NCBI RefSeq assembly: GCF_006716425.1
Contig: NZ_VFOZ01000001.1
Coordinates: forward strand, 2,790,001 to 2,854,000
Direction of reading: 5' to 3'
Length of the DNA stretch: 64,000 bases
Origin: Actinoallomurus bryophytorum
GTDB taxonomy: Bacteria; Actinomycetota; Actinomycetes; Streptosporangiales; Streptosporangiaceae
Shown: one piece after another, positions 6,306 through 15,276 of the stretch
How positions within the stretch are numbered: position 1 is the first letter of the stretch
How the letters are laid out: every line of letters starts with the position of its first letter
Notes under the pieces: model-generated
What the model was told of the DNA's origin: nothing
The model's database searches: none
The model's input: the letters and a program-made list of their open reading frames with translations, nothing else
Made by a program: the position numbers and the translations under genes

Positions 6306-8180
6306 GTGCCTACGGTCAGCGCGCTCGTGAACCGGACCGTGCCTGGAGCGCGGTCCCTCACGGAAGAGATCTCCGACTCGATGGAGGTCGAGTCGGCGGT
6401 CATCGTCCCCGACGGGGATCTGGCCGGCTGGTCCGACACCGATGTGGAGGCCCTCCGGCGGATGCTGGTGATCCTGCCGTTGTCCGTGGAGCCGCCCCAG
6501 GATCGGGTCGAGACCACCGTACGACGTGTCGGCGCCGGCCGTGCTGCGGGCGTGCTCCTCGTCACGGGCTCCACAGGAGCAGGCTCGCTCGATCTCGAAT
6601 CCCTGGCCGCACTGGCACGTCACCATCGGATGCCGCTGCTGGTCGCACCGGATGACCCGTCCCGGGTGTGGGCGCGCATGGTGACGATCATTCGGGACGA
6701 GCGGAACCACGCTCTGGAGCGCACCGGCAACGAACTGCGCGAGATGCACCGTGAGTCGACCCGGCCCGACGGCCTGAAGCGCCTCCTGCGGCGGCTGGCA
6801 CGGCAGGTCGGCGGAAGCGTCGTACTGCTCGACCGGGACGGCGCGCCGCTGCATGCCTTCCCGGAGCTCCCCCGTGACGTTCTCAAGCACGTGGCGACCG
6901 ACATCGAGCGGGTCATGACCGGCGAGATACGGGCCGCGGCGGTCGACATCGGCGACGGCGCCGTTCGCATCCAGTCGATCGGCGCCGAACAGACGCGTAC
7001 CACGCTGATCGTGGTACGGAAGGAACGGTTCTCTCCGACCGCACAGGACCTCATCACGGACGCCTCGCGGCTCCTGGCACTGCGCTGGCGCGTGGACGGC
7101 CTCACCCGCCGGCAAAGGCGTGCCGACCTCGTCGAGACACGCACCAGGGAAGTGGTGCTCCACCTGCTGATGACGGCCAACGTCCAGGCCGCCCGGCGGG
7201 TGGCCGGTGCGCTCGGCCCGAGCCTGGCCGAACAGATCCGCGTCTACGTGATGGCGGGTCCGGCCGAGGGCAGGGAACAGGCCGTGGCCTACTGCCAGCG
7301 GATGTCGGGCGGCCGGGCATGGATCGTACGGTGCCCCGTTTACATCGGCCACGTCATCATCCTGGCCCCGGTCACCGACGATGAGAACGAGGTGGAAGAC
7401 GCTCTGCGCGACTACGCCGGCCGGGTGAACGGCGTCGACGTCGGCGGCAGTACCCCGGTGGCGCTCCGGGAGATGGTGTCGGGATACTCCCAGGCGATCC
7501 ACGCGCTCGCGGTGGCGAGGGGAGGCACTGAGCACTACGCCCGGTTCAGCCCGCGCGGAGACATGACGGCCTTGGTACGCCCACGGGGACACAAGTGGGC
7601 GACCTCTACGCTCGAACCGCTGACCCGCTACCGGCCCCAGCGCGGCCAGGATCCCGACGCCGCCGAGTTGATCGTCACTCTGCGTTCCTGGCTGGACTTC
7701 TACGGCGGCGCCGCGCGGCAGCTGAAGATCCACCGCAACACCCTGGCAGCACGGCTACGGCACATCGAGCAACTTTTCGGTCATCCATTGGATGACCTCG
7801 AGACGCAGTCGAGACTGCATCTGGCCCTGCGCATCCTCGATGGCCCGGAGGCAGACGACGGCCCCGCGACCCTGGAGGCGGTTCTCGATGATCCCGACGT
7901 GCGCCGATGGGCAGAGATGCAGATGATGCCGCTGCTCAGCCGGGATCCGGAGCTCTTCATGAACACGTTGCGCGTGTGGCTGGGTAAGAACGCCCGCATC
8001 GAGGCGACCGCGTCGGCACTCGGCATCTCGGTCCCGGGCACGCGCAAGCGGCTGACGCGCATCGAGGAGGTTCTCGGACGCTCACTCCTGAGTGGCCCGT
8101 CGGCGCGCTACGAGCTGTGGTTCGCCCTGAGAGTTCACGACGCGTCATCCGAGCCGGGTCAGCATTCCGTTACCCGGTGA
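6306..8180 (+). CDS. PucR family transcriptional regulator with two C-terminal HTH copies
   Basis: About 624 residues from the GTG at 6306, preceded by GAGGTGA; an ATG at 6270 is an in-frame alternative. The N-terminal ~120 residues fit the PucR purine-catabolism sensor domain, followed by a GAF/GGDEF-like middle. The PucR DNA-binding helix-turn-helix lies around QLKIHRNTLAARLRHIEQLF. About 90 residues later a second, diverged copy appears (ASALGISVPGTRKRLTRIEE), followed by a matching LWFALRVHD tail. Ordinary PucR proteins have one. It lies between the DUF4331 and DUF574 genes, all on the plus strand. Confidence 0.9.
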   Translation: MPTVSALVNRTVPGARSLTEEISDSMEVESAVIVPDGDLAGWSDTDVEALRRMLVILPLSVEPPQDRVETTVRRVGAGRAAGVLLVTGSTGAGSLDLESLAALARHHRMPLLVAPDDPSRVWARMVTIIRDERNHALERTGNELREMHRESTRPDGLKRLLRRLARQVGGSVVLLDRDGAPLHAFPELPRDVLKHVATDIERVMTGEIRAAAVDIGDGAVRIQSIGAEQTRTTLIVVRKERFSPTAQDLITDASRLLALRWRVDGLTRRQRRADLVETRTREVVLHLLMTANVQAARRVAGALGPSLAEQIRVYVMAGPAEGREQAVAYCQRMSGGRAWIVRCPVYIGHVIILAPVTDDENEVEDALRDYAGRVNGVDVGGSTPVALREMVSGYSQAIHALAVARGGTEHYARFSPRGDMTALVRPRGHKWATSTLEPLTRYRPQRGQDPDAAELIVTLRSWLDFYGGAARQLKIHRNTLAARLRHIEQLFGHPLDDLETQSRLHLALRILDGPEADDGPATLEAVLDDPDVRRWAEMQMMPLLSRDPELFMNTLRVWLGKNARIEATASALGISVPGTRKRLTRIEEVLGRSLLSGPSARYELWFALRVHDASSEPGQHSVTR

Positions 8181-8259
8181 CCATCTCACTGTGCAAGGTG
8201 AACCTCGCTGCGTACGAGGGGCCGCGCTTACTGTCGACGAGGCAGTTCTCAGGCGCTCG

Positions 8260-9207
8260 ATGACCCTCCGTGGCGTACGCGCCACGGCTGACGGGATGGA
8301 CGTGAACCAGCGACAGACCTCATCGCCGCAGGGCAATCTGCAGGTGCTGGCACTGCGCCACGAGACCGGCCCGAGCGCGACGCCGCACACCCTCGGCATC
8401 CGACCGCCCCGTCGGCCGAGTCTGGATGCCACACCGAGCGTCGCGCGCGTCCACAACTATCTTCTCGGCGGCAAGGACAACTTCCTCGCTGATCGTGAGT
8501 TCGCGCACCGGCTGCTCGAGCTCGCGCCGAGCGCACCGGCGGTGTTGCGCGCCGACCGTGACTACATGAGACGGGTGGTACGCCACCTCGCGGGGACCTG
8601 CGGGATCGCGCAGTTCATCGACATCGGCACGGGCCTTCCGGACGAGAAGAACGTCCAGCAGGTGGCGCACGAGGTCAACGCCGACGCTCGCGTCGTCTAC
8701 GTCGACAACGACCCGATGGTGCTGACGCATGCTCGTGCCATCCTGGGCGGCGATCATCGAGTGGCGGTGGTGGAGGGTGATCTGCGGACTCCCGACGGGT
8801 TCCTCCAGCATGAGGCGACCCGCCGTCTCATCGACTTCTCCGAGCCGGTCGCGGTGCTGGCGATCGGCGTTCTGCACTTCCTGCACTCCGACGACGATCC
8901 GCACGGGATCGTCGCGCATATCCGGGACATGATGGCGCCGGGCAGCTACCTGGCCATCTCGCATCTTGTGGCTCGCCCTGAGACGATCCGCGGCGCCCAG
9001 CTGGCCCATCGATCCCTCGCACGGGGGTTCGTCCGCGAGAAGGAGGAGATCAGGGCCTTCCTCGACGGCTTCGTACTGGAGCCGCCCGGACTCGCCTCGG
9101 TGTCCCGGTGGCGGCCGGGAACAGCGGAGGCCGATGAGCGCGACGTGTGGCTCTATGCGGGTCTCGGCGCACTTCGGCCCAGGGAAACAACCCCGATGTC
9201 CCACTAA
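8260..9207 (+). CDS. DUF574 SAM-dependent methyltransferase
   Basis: About 315 residues. PSVARVHNYLLGGKDNF, the SAM-binding FIDIGTGLPDEKNV and VVYVDNDPMVLTHARA are diagnostic of the actinobacterial S-adenosyl methyltransferase family (DUF574, Methyltransf_19). The family is expanded in actinomycetes and its substrates are mostly unknown. The start is uncertain: GTG 8191, ATG 8260 and ATG 8296 are all in frame. The later ones better match family length, since only 20-50 residues normally precede the PSVARV motif. The roadblock gene follows after 16 bp. Confidence 0.9.
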   Translation: MTLRGVRATADGMDVNQRQTSSPQGNLQVLALRHETGPSATPHTLGIRPPRRPSLDATPSVARVHNYLLGGKDNFLADREFAHRLLELAPSAPAVLRADRDYMRRVVRHLAGTCGIAQFIDIGTGLPDEKNVQQVAHEVNADARVVYVDNDPMVLTHARAILGGDHRVAVVEGDLRTPDGFLQHEATRRLIDFSEPVAVLAIGVLHFLHSDDDPHGIVAHIRDMMAPGSYLAISHLVARPETIRGAQLAHRSLARGFVREKEEIRAFLDGFVLEPPGLASVSRWRPGTAEADERDVWLYAGLGALRPRETTPMSH

Positions 9208-9223
9208 GGAGAAATCACCCATC

Positions 9224-9655
9224 ATGGTGAGTACTGTGCCCCCCGGTCAGGCATCAACCGGGGTTGCTTGGCTGCTGAGGAGCCTCGTCGAGCGGGTCCC
9301 CCACGTCCGCGGTGCCGTATTGCTCTCCTCTGACGGGCTGACCAAATCCATTCATGGTCTGGGACCGGACGAAGCGGACCAGCTGGCAGCGATCGCTTCC
9401 GGATTCGTCGCTCTCGCACGGAGCACCGGAGTGAGGTTCGGCAGCAGCGATAGGGTCCGGCAGGTCGTGGCGGAACTCGACGACACCGTGTTGTTCGTCT
9501 CGTCGGCCGGCTTGGGCTCGGTGCTGACGGTGCTGGCCGAGCGGGACGCCGACCCCGGTGTCGTGGGATACGAGATGTCTCAGTTGATCAAGAGCGTCCG
9601 CCCGTTCCTGGCCACGCCGGCCAGACAGGCGGCCCACTATCCCCCGAAACCGTGA
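9224..9655 (+). CDS. Roadblock/LC7 domain protein
   Basis: A 143-residue protein with a single roadblock/LC7 domain (WLLRSLVERVPHVRGAVLLS through VLTVLAERDADPGVVGYEM). In actinomycetes such proteins are normally part of four-gene conservons (sensor kinase-like, roadblock, DUF742, small GTPase) that act as G-protein-like switches at the membrane. Here the other three members are absent, so it is an orphan. The ATG at 9224 follows AAGGAGA. It is close behind the DUF574 gene and probably co-transcribed. Confidence 0.85.
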   Translation: MVSTVPPGQASTGVAWLLRSLVERVPHVRGAVLLSSDGLTKSIHGLGPDEADQLAAIASGFVALARSTGVRFGSSDRVRQVVAELDDTVLFVSSAGLGSVLTVLAERDADPGVVGYEMSQLIKSVRPFLATPARQAAHYPPKP

Positions 9656-9731
9656 GCGTGGCGGCTTCCGACCGCGTTCGGCGTGCCGGCGATCGTCAGG
9701 TGCGTCTCGCTGTCCGGGCGTCATCAGGCGC

Positions 9732-10934
9732 TCACAGCGTACGCAGCGCGTCGGTGGGTGAGAGGCGGGCGGCTCGAAGGGCCGGCAGCAGGCCCGCGAT
9801 CGCACCGATCACGATCGCGGCGGCGATTCCGCCGGCCCACGCCTGGACCGGGACGACCACCGCCCAGCCCTTCGTGTTCGCGTAGATCGCGGTGGTCAGC
9901 GCTCCGGCCGCCACTCCCGCCACCCCGCCGAGCACCGCGAGCATGACCGCTTCGGACAGGAACTGGGTGCGGATCTGTCCTCGGGTGGCGCCGAGTGCCC
10001 GGCGCAGCCCGATCTCCGATCGCCGTTCGAGCACCGAGATGACCATGATGTTCGCGACCCCTATCGCGCCCACGATGAGTGCCACCAGCCCGAGCCCGAG
10101 GAACAGGCTGTTGAACGCGCCCTTCGCCGCGGCTCGTGCGGTGAGCGCGTCGGAGGGCTGGCTGACGTCGACGTCGCTGGGCGACTCGGGGTTCGCGGTC
10201 CGCGCGAGCACTTCCTGCACCGACTCGACCTTGTCCGTACGGGTCCGCACGTACACCGTCGTCGGAGGTCCGGTCACCGTCCTGCCCCTGTCGACGGTCG
10301 CGTAGCTGAGGTAGCGCTCGGCGGCCGGGTAGCCGATCAAGGCACTGGTGTCGATGTCGGCCGACAGCGTCGCGGGCCTCAGGATGCCGGCGACGTAGAA
10401 CCACTGGTTCTTCAGCCAGATCCGTTGCCCCGGATAGACGCGGTCGATCCCAAGGCGCTGCGCGGCGAGGGCGCCGAGCACGGTGACCGGCTCACGCTCG
10501 GTCGCCGGGTCCAGCCAGCGACCCTGAGCCACGCTGGTTCCGATCACTTCGGGAAGGTTGAGGCTGGCGGCCCGTACCTTCAGGGCGTTGGTGTTGACCA
10601 CCGGGATCAGCGGGCTGCGGTACACGTTCGTGTTCTCGATGGCACCGACGTGCGCCACGTGCTCGACGTCGGGCAGGTGGGAGATCCGCTGCGGCGCGGC
10701 GACCGGGAGCTGTGCCGCCCCGCCGGTGAACGACTGGCCGGTGTTCGCGGTCAGCAGGTTCGTGCCGAGCTGGTCGATCTCGGCCAGGAGCCCGGCCTGG
10801 GAGGACGCGGACAGGCCGAGCACCGCCACGATCGCCGCGGTGCCGATCGCTATCCCGAGCGCGGACAGGGCGGCCCGCATGCGGCGAGCCCGGATCCCGA
10901 TCCCGGCCACCCGCATCTGGTCGGACAGCCTCAT
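9732..10934 (-). CDS. MacB/FtsX-type ABC transporter permease (module 1)
   Basis: A 400-residue permease with one N-terminal transmembrane helix (about residues 20-45), a ~220-residue extracytoplasmic MacB-like domain and three C-terminal helices. The conserved SVLERRSEIGLRRALGATR loop contacts the ATPase. It overlaps the ATPase gene upstream by 4 bp. Such permeases work mechanically, moving substrates or peptides from the outer membrane face together with an adaptor rather than through a classical channel. Its closest relative in the window is the permease at 17302-18504. Confidence 0.93.
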   Translation of the reverse strand: MRLSDQMRVAGIGIRARRMRAALSALGIAIGTAAIVAVLGLSASSQAGLLAEIDQLGTNLLTANTGQSFTGGAAQLPVAAPQRISHLPDVEHVAHVGAIENTNVYRSPLIPVVNTNALKVRAASLNLPEVIGTSVAQGRWLDPATEREPVTVLGALAAQRLGIDRVYPGQRIWLKNQWFYVAGILRPATLSADIDTSALIGYPAAERYLSYATVDRGRTVTGPPTTVYVRTRTDKVESVQEVLARTANPESPSDVDVSQPSDALTARAAAKGAFNSLFLGLGLVALIVGAIGVANIMVISVLERRSEIGLRRALGATRGQIRTQFLSEAVMLAVLGGVAGVAAGALTTAIYANTKGWAVVVPVQAWAGGIAAAIVIGAIAGLLPALRAARLSPTDALRTL

Positions 10935-11635
10935 ACGCCCTCCATCGAACGCGCCGCGCTGTCGGCGACGATCTGCCCGTCGAGGACGTGCAACCGGCGG
11001 GGCATCTGGGCCGCCAGCCCGCCGTCGTGCGTGATCATGAGAATGGTCGCCCCGTCCGCGTTGAGCTCATGCAGCAGCTCGATGATGGCCGCCCCCGTCC
11101 TGCTGTCGAGATTGCCGGTCGGCTCGTCGGCGAGCACGATCGCCGGGCGGCCGACCAGGGCGCGGGCGATCGCCACGCGCTGACGCTGCCCGCCCGAGAG
11201 CCTGCCCGGACGGAAGCCCGCCCGGTCCTCCAGCCCGACCCGGATGAGCGCCTCGGCGGCGCGCTCGCGCCGCTCGGCGAGGCTCGCGCCGCCGTACAGC
11301 AGGCCGTCGGCGACGTTCTCCAGGACGGTGGTGTGCTCGGACAGGTGGAACTGCTGGAAGACGAAGCCGATGCTGCGCGCCCGCAGGGCGGCGAGCCGGC
11401 GGTCGGTGAGCGTCGCGACGTCTTCCCCGTCGATGCGTACCGTGCCGCTGCTGGGCCGGTCGAGCGTGCCGAGGATGTGCAGCAGCGTGGACTTGCCCGA
11501 TCCCGACGGTCCGGCGATCGCGACGAGTTCTCCGCTCCGTACGGTGAAGCTCACGCCGCGCAGCGCGTGGACGGGGGGCTGCGTGCCGTACGTCTTGGTG
11601 ACCCGCTCCAGTTCGAGGACGTTCGTCTGGCTCAT
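10931..11635 (-). CDS. ABC transporter ATP-binding protein (module 1)
   Basis: A 234-residue ATPase with Walker A GPSGSGKST (42-50), Q-loop FVFQQFH, signature LSGGQRQR (about 146-153), Walker B IVLADEPTG and the H-loop ITHDGG. It belongs to the MacB/LolD subfamily. Its start overlaps the adaptor stop by 4 bp and its stop overlaps the permease start by 4 bp, so adaptor, ATPase and permease form a tightly coupled unit. Confidence 0.96.
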   Translation of the reverse strand: MSQTNVLELERVTKTYGTQPPVHALRGVSFTVRSGELVAIAGPSGSGKSTLLHILGTLDRPSSGTVRIDGEDVATLTDRRLAALRARSIGFVFQQFHLSEHTTVLENVADGLLYGGASLAERRERAAEALIRVGLEDRAGFRPGRLSGGQRQRVAIARALVGRPAIVLADEPTGNLDSRTGAAIIELLHELNADGATILMITHDGGLAAQMPRRLHVLDGQIVADSAARSMEGV

Positions 11636-12795
11636 GTCGACGGCACCACCACTCGGTCATCGACCGACAGGGCGCCGGAGACCTGCACGCGTCCGTTGGC
11701 GTCGTCGAACAGTCCCAGCGTGACGGGTACGATCCGGGTCCGGCCGCCGTCCGCCGCCGCGGCCTCGACCGCGTATCCCCCGCCGGCCTGGCCGATGAGC
11801 GCGGTCACCGGGACGATCAGCGCGTGGTCGACGCCGCCCGTGGTGATCTGCACCTGGACCGGTGCCTGCTCAAGGGTCCCGGCGTCCTTCGGGTGCTCGA
11901 GCGTGATGGAGACCGGAAGCGTGGCCGACGCCGAGCCGGAGTCGTTCTTGCCCGAGGATGTCACGACCTTGCCGATCCGGCTGACAACACCCGACGTGAT
12001 CCGGTTGTCGGGCAGCGTGATCTGCGCGCGGTCGCCCTTCTTGACCTCGGACTGCTGGGAGGCGTCCAGCTTCACTGTCACCTCGCGCCGGTCCGACGAC
12101 GCCTCCATGATCGGACGGCCCGTGCCGGCGCTGGTGCCGTTCTTGACCATCACCTTGCTGATCCGCAACGGGCCGGGCAGGAACACCGCCTGACCGAGGT
12201 CCAGCCTGCCCGTCACGTCGGCGCCACGTTCGCCCTGGAGCTTCTCCAGTGCGTCCGCGGTCCCCCAGCCGAAATGGCCCGAGCCGGGATCGAGCTCGGA
12301 CTTGTCGGCGTACCCCTCGCTCACCAGGGTCTTGTTCAGCGCCCGCACGTCCTTGCCGCCGTCGCCCTCGCCCAGGTCCCGGTACGCGGGCGTGCTTCCG
12401 CAGATCAGGATCACCGGCTTCTCGCCGACCCTGTAAAGCGTCTCGCCGCAGTCGATCCGGGTGCCCGCCGCCGGCACCCAGGTGTACGTCCCGCTCGCCC
12501 GGTTGACCACCGAGTACGGCACCCCGTCGGCGGCCGCGTACGAGAGCGTCCCGCTCTGGTCGACCTGCGAGGACAGCGGGCCCTCCTGGACCGCCGCCAG
12601 CGACGTCCCGCCGCCGGCCCTCGCGGCGGGCTTGCCGTCGTCGCCGTACAGGCCCGTCACGGCGAGAACCACCCCGCCGCCCGCGACCAGGACCACGACA
12701 CCGCCGCCGAGTAGTCCGCGCCGCCTACGCCGCGGTCGGCCGGATGCCTCAGGGAGAGTGCCGGTGCTCGCCGGAGTCCCGGTCTCAGCCGTCAT
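11632..12795 (-). CDS. Efflux adaptor with peptidoglycan-binding domain (module 1)
   Basis: A 387-residue membrane-anchored adaptor. An Arg-rich stretch (PRRRRRG) precedes a transmembrane helix at about 28-48. Next come a HlyD/MacA-like hairpin region, a peptidoglycan-binding-1-type segment (DVRALNKTLVSEGYADKSEL) and C-terminal beta-barrel parts (ITLPDNRITSGVVSRIGKV). In Gram-positives such adaptors extend the MacB-type permease into the wall. It overlaps the preceding lipoprotein gene by 11 bp, suggesting coupled translation. Confidence 0.9.
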   Translation of the reverse strand: MTAETGTPASTGTLPEASGRPRRRRRGLLGGGVVVLVAGGGVVLAVTGLYGDDGKPAARAGGGTSLAAVQEGPLSSQVDQSGTLSYAAADGVPYSVVNRASGTYTWVPAAGTRIDCGETLYRVGEKPVILICGSTPAYRDLGEGDGGKDVRALNKTLVSEGYADKSELDPGSGHFGWGTADALEKLQGERGADVTGRLDLGQAVFLPGPLRISKVMVKNGTSAGTGRPIMEASSDRREVTVKLDASQQSEVKKGDRAQITLPDNRITSGVVSRIGKVVTSSGKNDSGSASATLPVSITLEHPKDAGTLEQAPVQVQITTGGVDHALIVPVTALIGQAGGGYAVEAAAADGGRTRIVPVTLGLFDDANGRVQVSGALSVDDRVVVPST

Positions 12796-13282
12796 TCTCA
12801 GAACCTCCTCCGCCGTTCACGTCGCGGCATGCGTTCAGCGCGTTCTTGAACTGCGGTGAGTTGGTGTTGATCTTGTCCCTCGGCACCAGAAGGCGCCCGT
12901 CCTGCGGGTCCGGGAAGTTCGCGATGCCGTTCTTGCGCATGCACCGCGCGAACTCAAGCCATTCCTTCTGCGCTTTGGCGATACTCGCGGGGTCGTCCTT
13001 GATCCCGGGCGGCTCCTGCGACTTGCACGCCTGCTGTGCCTTCTTGAACTGCGGTGAGTTTCTGTTCGGCCCGCCCGCCGCGATCACGAACTTGCCGTTC
13101 TTGTCGGGGTCGGGGAAGTCGGTCACGCCGTTCTCGCGCATGCACTGCGCGTACTTGACCGCCTGCTCCAAAGCGGGGTTCGCGTTCGAGTGGGATTCCG
13201 CGGCGCCTGAGCCGCCGCATCCCGTGACGGTCAGGGCGAGGGCGGCGGCCGAGGCGGCCAGCGACAGACGGGTCCTGTTCAT
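12785..13282 (-). CDS. Lipoprotein with two CMR/FPDP repeats (module 1)
   Basis: 165 residues from the ATG at 13282, which follows GAAGGGGA. The signal peptide ends in a lipobox (LTVTGCGG), giving a diacyl-lipid-anchored protein. Two repeats follow: KYAQCMRENGVTDFPDPD with SPQFKKAQQACK, then FARCMRKNGIANFPDPQ with SPQFKNALNACR. Each repeat has two Cys that could pair. The family is common in actinomycetes next to MacB-like exporters, and its role is not established. It is the first gene of the exporter operon and lies behind a candidate operator at 13361-13392. Confidence 0.86.
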   Translation of the reverse strand: MNRTRLSLAASAAALALTVTGCGGSGAAESHSNANPALEQAVKYAQCMRENGVTDFPDPDKNGKFVIAAGGPNRNSPQFKKAQQACKSQEPPGIKDDPASIAKAQKEWLEFARCMRKNGIANFPDPQDGRLLVPRDKINTNSPQFKNALNACRDVNGGGGSENDG

Positions 13283-13360
13283 CGGTCCCCTTCCCGAAGC
13301 CGGTGGCTGATTGCGCTGTGGTCCATGCCTCCACTGAAGACGGAACGCCGTTGCCGCGGC

Positions 13361-13392
13361 GTATGCGATTTTCGATACGCCCGCGATACGCC
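13361..13392. promoter_or_regulatory. Candidate response-regulator operator upstream of lipoprotein operon
   Basis: GTATGCG, a TTTTCG spacer, then the direct repeat GATACGCC-CGC-GATACGCC lie 79-110 bp before the lipoprotein start. The repeat step is 11 bp, about one helical turn, as expected for OmpR-family dimers. Closely related sequence occurs at 15226-15253 and 15277-15308. It is likely the binding site of the regulator encoded at 14531-15205. Confidence 0.55.
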
Positions 13393-13422
13393 ATCGAGCA
13401 CGCCTCACCCCGGCAACCGGGA

Positions 13423-14538
13423 TCAGCCGTCTGCCGGACACACCCCGGGGAGGCGGATCGTGACGAGGAGTCCGCCGGTGGGGCGGGGCGTGAGGTCGAG
13501 GGTCCCGTCGTGTGCGCGGACGATGCTGGCCACGATGGCCAGCCCGAGGCCGACGCCCGCATGCTCGTCTGTGCGTATGCGTTCTGTTCCGCGTTGGAAG
13601 GGCTCGGTGAGGGTCGGCACCAGTACCGGCGGGAGCGGGTGGCCTGTGTTCTCCACCCGCAGCACGCTCGTGTCGTGCCGCGATTCGGTGTAAACCGTCA
13701 CCGTGCCGCCGGCGGGGAGGTTGTGGACGATGGCGTTCTGGACGAGGTTCGTCACCATCCGCAGGATGAGCGTCGCGGAGCCGGCGGTCTGTGCCCGCTC
13801 GCCGCCGACGTCGAGCGTGATCTGGCGCTTTTCGGCGAGGGGAAGCAACGTCTCGGTGGCCTCTTCGGCGATGAGGGACAGGTCGACGGGCTCGCGGGTG
13901 AAGTTCCCGCGGTCGCCGCGGCTGAGCAGCAGGAGGGTCTCGGTGAGGTCGATCGCCCGCGCGTTGACGGTGTGGAGGCGTTCGATGAGTTCGCCCTGGT
14001 CCCGTGCGGGGTCGTTGCGGGCGACGTCGAGAAGTGTCCGCGAGATCGCCAGCGGGGTGCGCAGTTCGTGGGAGGCGTTCGCGGCGAACCGCTGGTGTTC
14101 GGCGACGTGGGATTCGAGTTGTTCGAGCATGATGTCGAACACGTCGGCGAGCTCGCGGAACTCATCTGCGCGGCCCTGTAGCCGGATCCGGTGGGACAGT
14201 GATCCGTTCGAGGCCATGCGTGCCGCGTCCGCGATCCGGGTGAGTGGCGCGAGCATCCGGCCGGCCAGGATCCATCCTCCCAGGAGTCCGAACACCAGGA
14301 GGAAGGCCAGTGCCGTGGCCGCGGCGGGGGCGAAGCCGCGCAGCAGCTCGGAGCGGCTGGGCCCGATGATGATCACGCCGCCGAACGACTTCCGGATGGA
14401 TCCGGGATCGTCGGTCGGCACCCAGCGCAGCACGAATATCCACATCACGGCAAGCAGGAGAGCGCCGGCGATGAGGAGGAATCCGGCGTAGCTGATGGTG
14501 AGTTTCAGTCGGGCGCTGAGTCCTGGGCGTCTATTCAT
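13423..14538 (-). CDS. Two-component sensor histidine kinase (module 1)
   Basis: 371 residues. Two transmembrane helices (about 15-38 and 72-95) flank a short ~35-residue extracytoplasmic loop. A HAMP domain, the dimerisation/phosphoacceptor segment NASHELRTPL (His at about 157) and an HATPase_c domain with the N-box (NLVQNAIVHN) and GVGLGLAI follow. The small outer loop suggests sensing in or at the membrane, as in kinases that respond to envelope-active peptides. The start overlaps the response-regulator stop by 8 bp. Confidence 0.93.
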   Translation of the reverse strand: MNRRPGLSARLKLTISYAGFLLIAGALLLAVMWIFVLRWVPTDDPGSIRKSFGGVIIIGPSRSELLRGFAPAAATALAFLLVFGLLGGWILAGRMLAPLTRIADAARMASNGSLSHRIRLQGRADEFRELADVFDIMLEQLESHVAEHQRFAANASHELRTPLAISRTLLDVARNDPARDQGELIERLHTVNARAIDLTETLLLLSRGDRGNFTREPVDLSLIAEEATETLLPLAEKRQITLDVGGERAQTAGSATLILRMVTNLVQNAIVHNLPAGGTVTVYTESRHDTSVLRVENTGHPLPPVLVPTLTEPFQRGTERIRTDEHAGVGLGLAIVASIVRAHDGTLDLTPRPTGGLLVTIRLPGVCPADG

Positions 14539-15205
14539 GAGTGCTGCCGGTGTCGATCCGGTAGCCGACGCCGGGCACCGTGGCGATGAGCCAGGGTTCA
14601 CCGAGTCGTTTGCGCAGGGCCGAGACGGTGATGCGGACGGCGTTGGTGAAGGGGTCGGCGTTCTCGTCCCAGGCCCGCTCCAGGAGTTCTTCGGCGCTGA
14701 GGACACCGCCTCGAGCGGCGACGAGCACTTCGAGCACGGCGAACTGCTTACGGGTGAGCGCGACGTAGCGTCCGTCGCGGAAGACCTCCCGGCGGAAGGG
14801 GTCCAGCCGCAGGCTCGCGATCTCGCTGACCGGAGGCCGGGCGTACGCGCGTCTGCGGTCGAGAGCCCGCAGCCGCATGACGAGCTCCCGTAGCTCGAAC
14901 GGTTTGGTGAGGTAGTCGTCGGCGCCGAGTTCGAACCCGGAAGCCTTGTCGTCGATCCGGTCGGCGGCGGTGAGCATGAGGATCGGGATGCCGCTGCCGG
15001 TGGCGACGATTCGCCGGGCGACCTCGTCGCCGGAGGGGCCGGGGATGTCGCGGTCGAGGACCGCGAGGTCGTAGGAGTTGATGCCGAGCAGCTCCAGGGC
15101 GGTGTCGCCGTCGCCGGCGATGTCGGCGGCGATCGCTTCCAGCCGGAGACCGTCACGTACGGCTTCGGCCAGGTAGGGCTCGTCCTCCACGATCAGCACG
15201 CGCAT
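14531..15205 (-). CDS. OmpR-family response regulator (module 1)
   Basis: 224 residues: receiver domain (acidic pair VEDE at 7-9, phosphoacceptor Asp51 in VLDRDIPG, Lys in LTKPFE) followed by a winged-helix effector (LTRKQFAVLEVLVAARGG through GVGYRID). It is transcribed with the kinase. The region upstream carries two matches to its candidate operator (15226-15253 and 15277-15308), suggesting autoregulation and control of the divergent truncated gene at 15360. Confidence 0.95.
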   Translation of the reverse strand: MRVLIVEDEPYLAEAVRDGLRLEAIAADIAGDGDTALELLGINSYDLAVLDRDIPGPSGDEVARRIVATGSGIPILMLTAADRIDDKASGFELGADDYLTKPFELRELVMRLRALDRRRAYARPPVSEIASLRLDPFRREVFRDGRYVALTRKQFAVLEVLVAARGGVLSAEELLERAWDENADPFTNAVRITVSALRKRLGEPWLIATVPGVGYRIDTGSTHE

Positions 15206-15225
15206 ACCCGAAGCCTAGGCAGCAC

Positions 15226-15253
15226 GGCATATCGCCGGCGTATGCAAACCGCA
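15226..15253. promoter_or_regulatory. Candidate operator in front of response regulator 1
   Basis: Read on the minus strand this is GCATACGCC-GGC-GATATGCC, nearly the same direct repeat as at 13361-13392. It starts 21 bp upstream of the regulator start codon and could overlap the promoter, suggesting autoregulation. Confidence 0.5.
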
Positions 15254-15276
15254 CGGTCCCGCGGTGTTGCCGGCAC

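Noticed and set aside
9656-9731. Possible small gene between the roadblock gene and the permease
   Set aside because: Only 76 bp, no start with a ribosome-binding site and no conserved hairpin.
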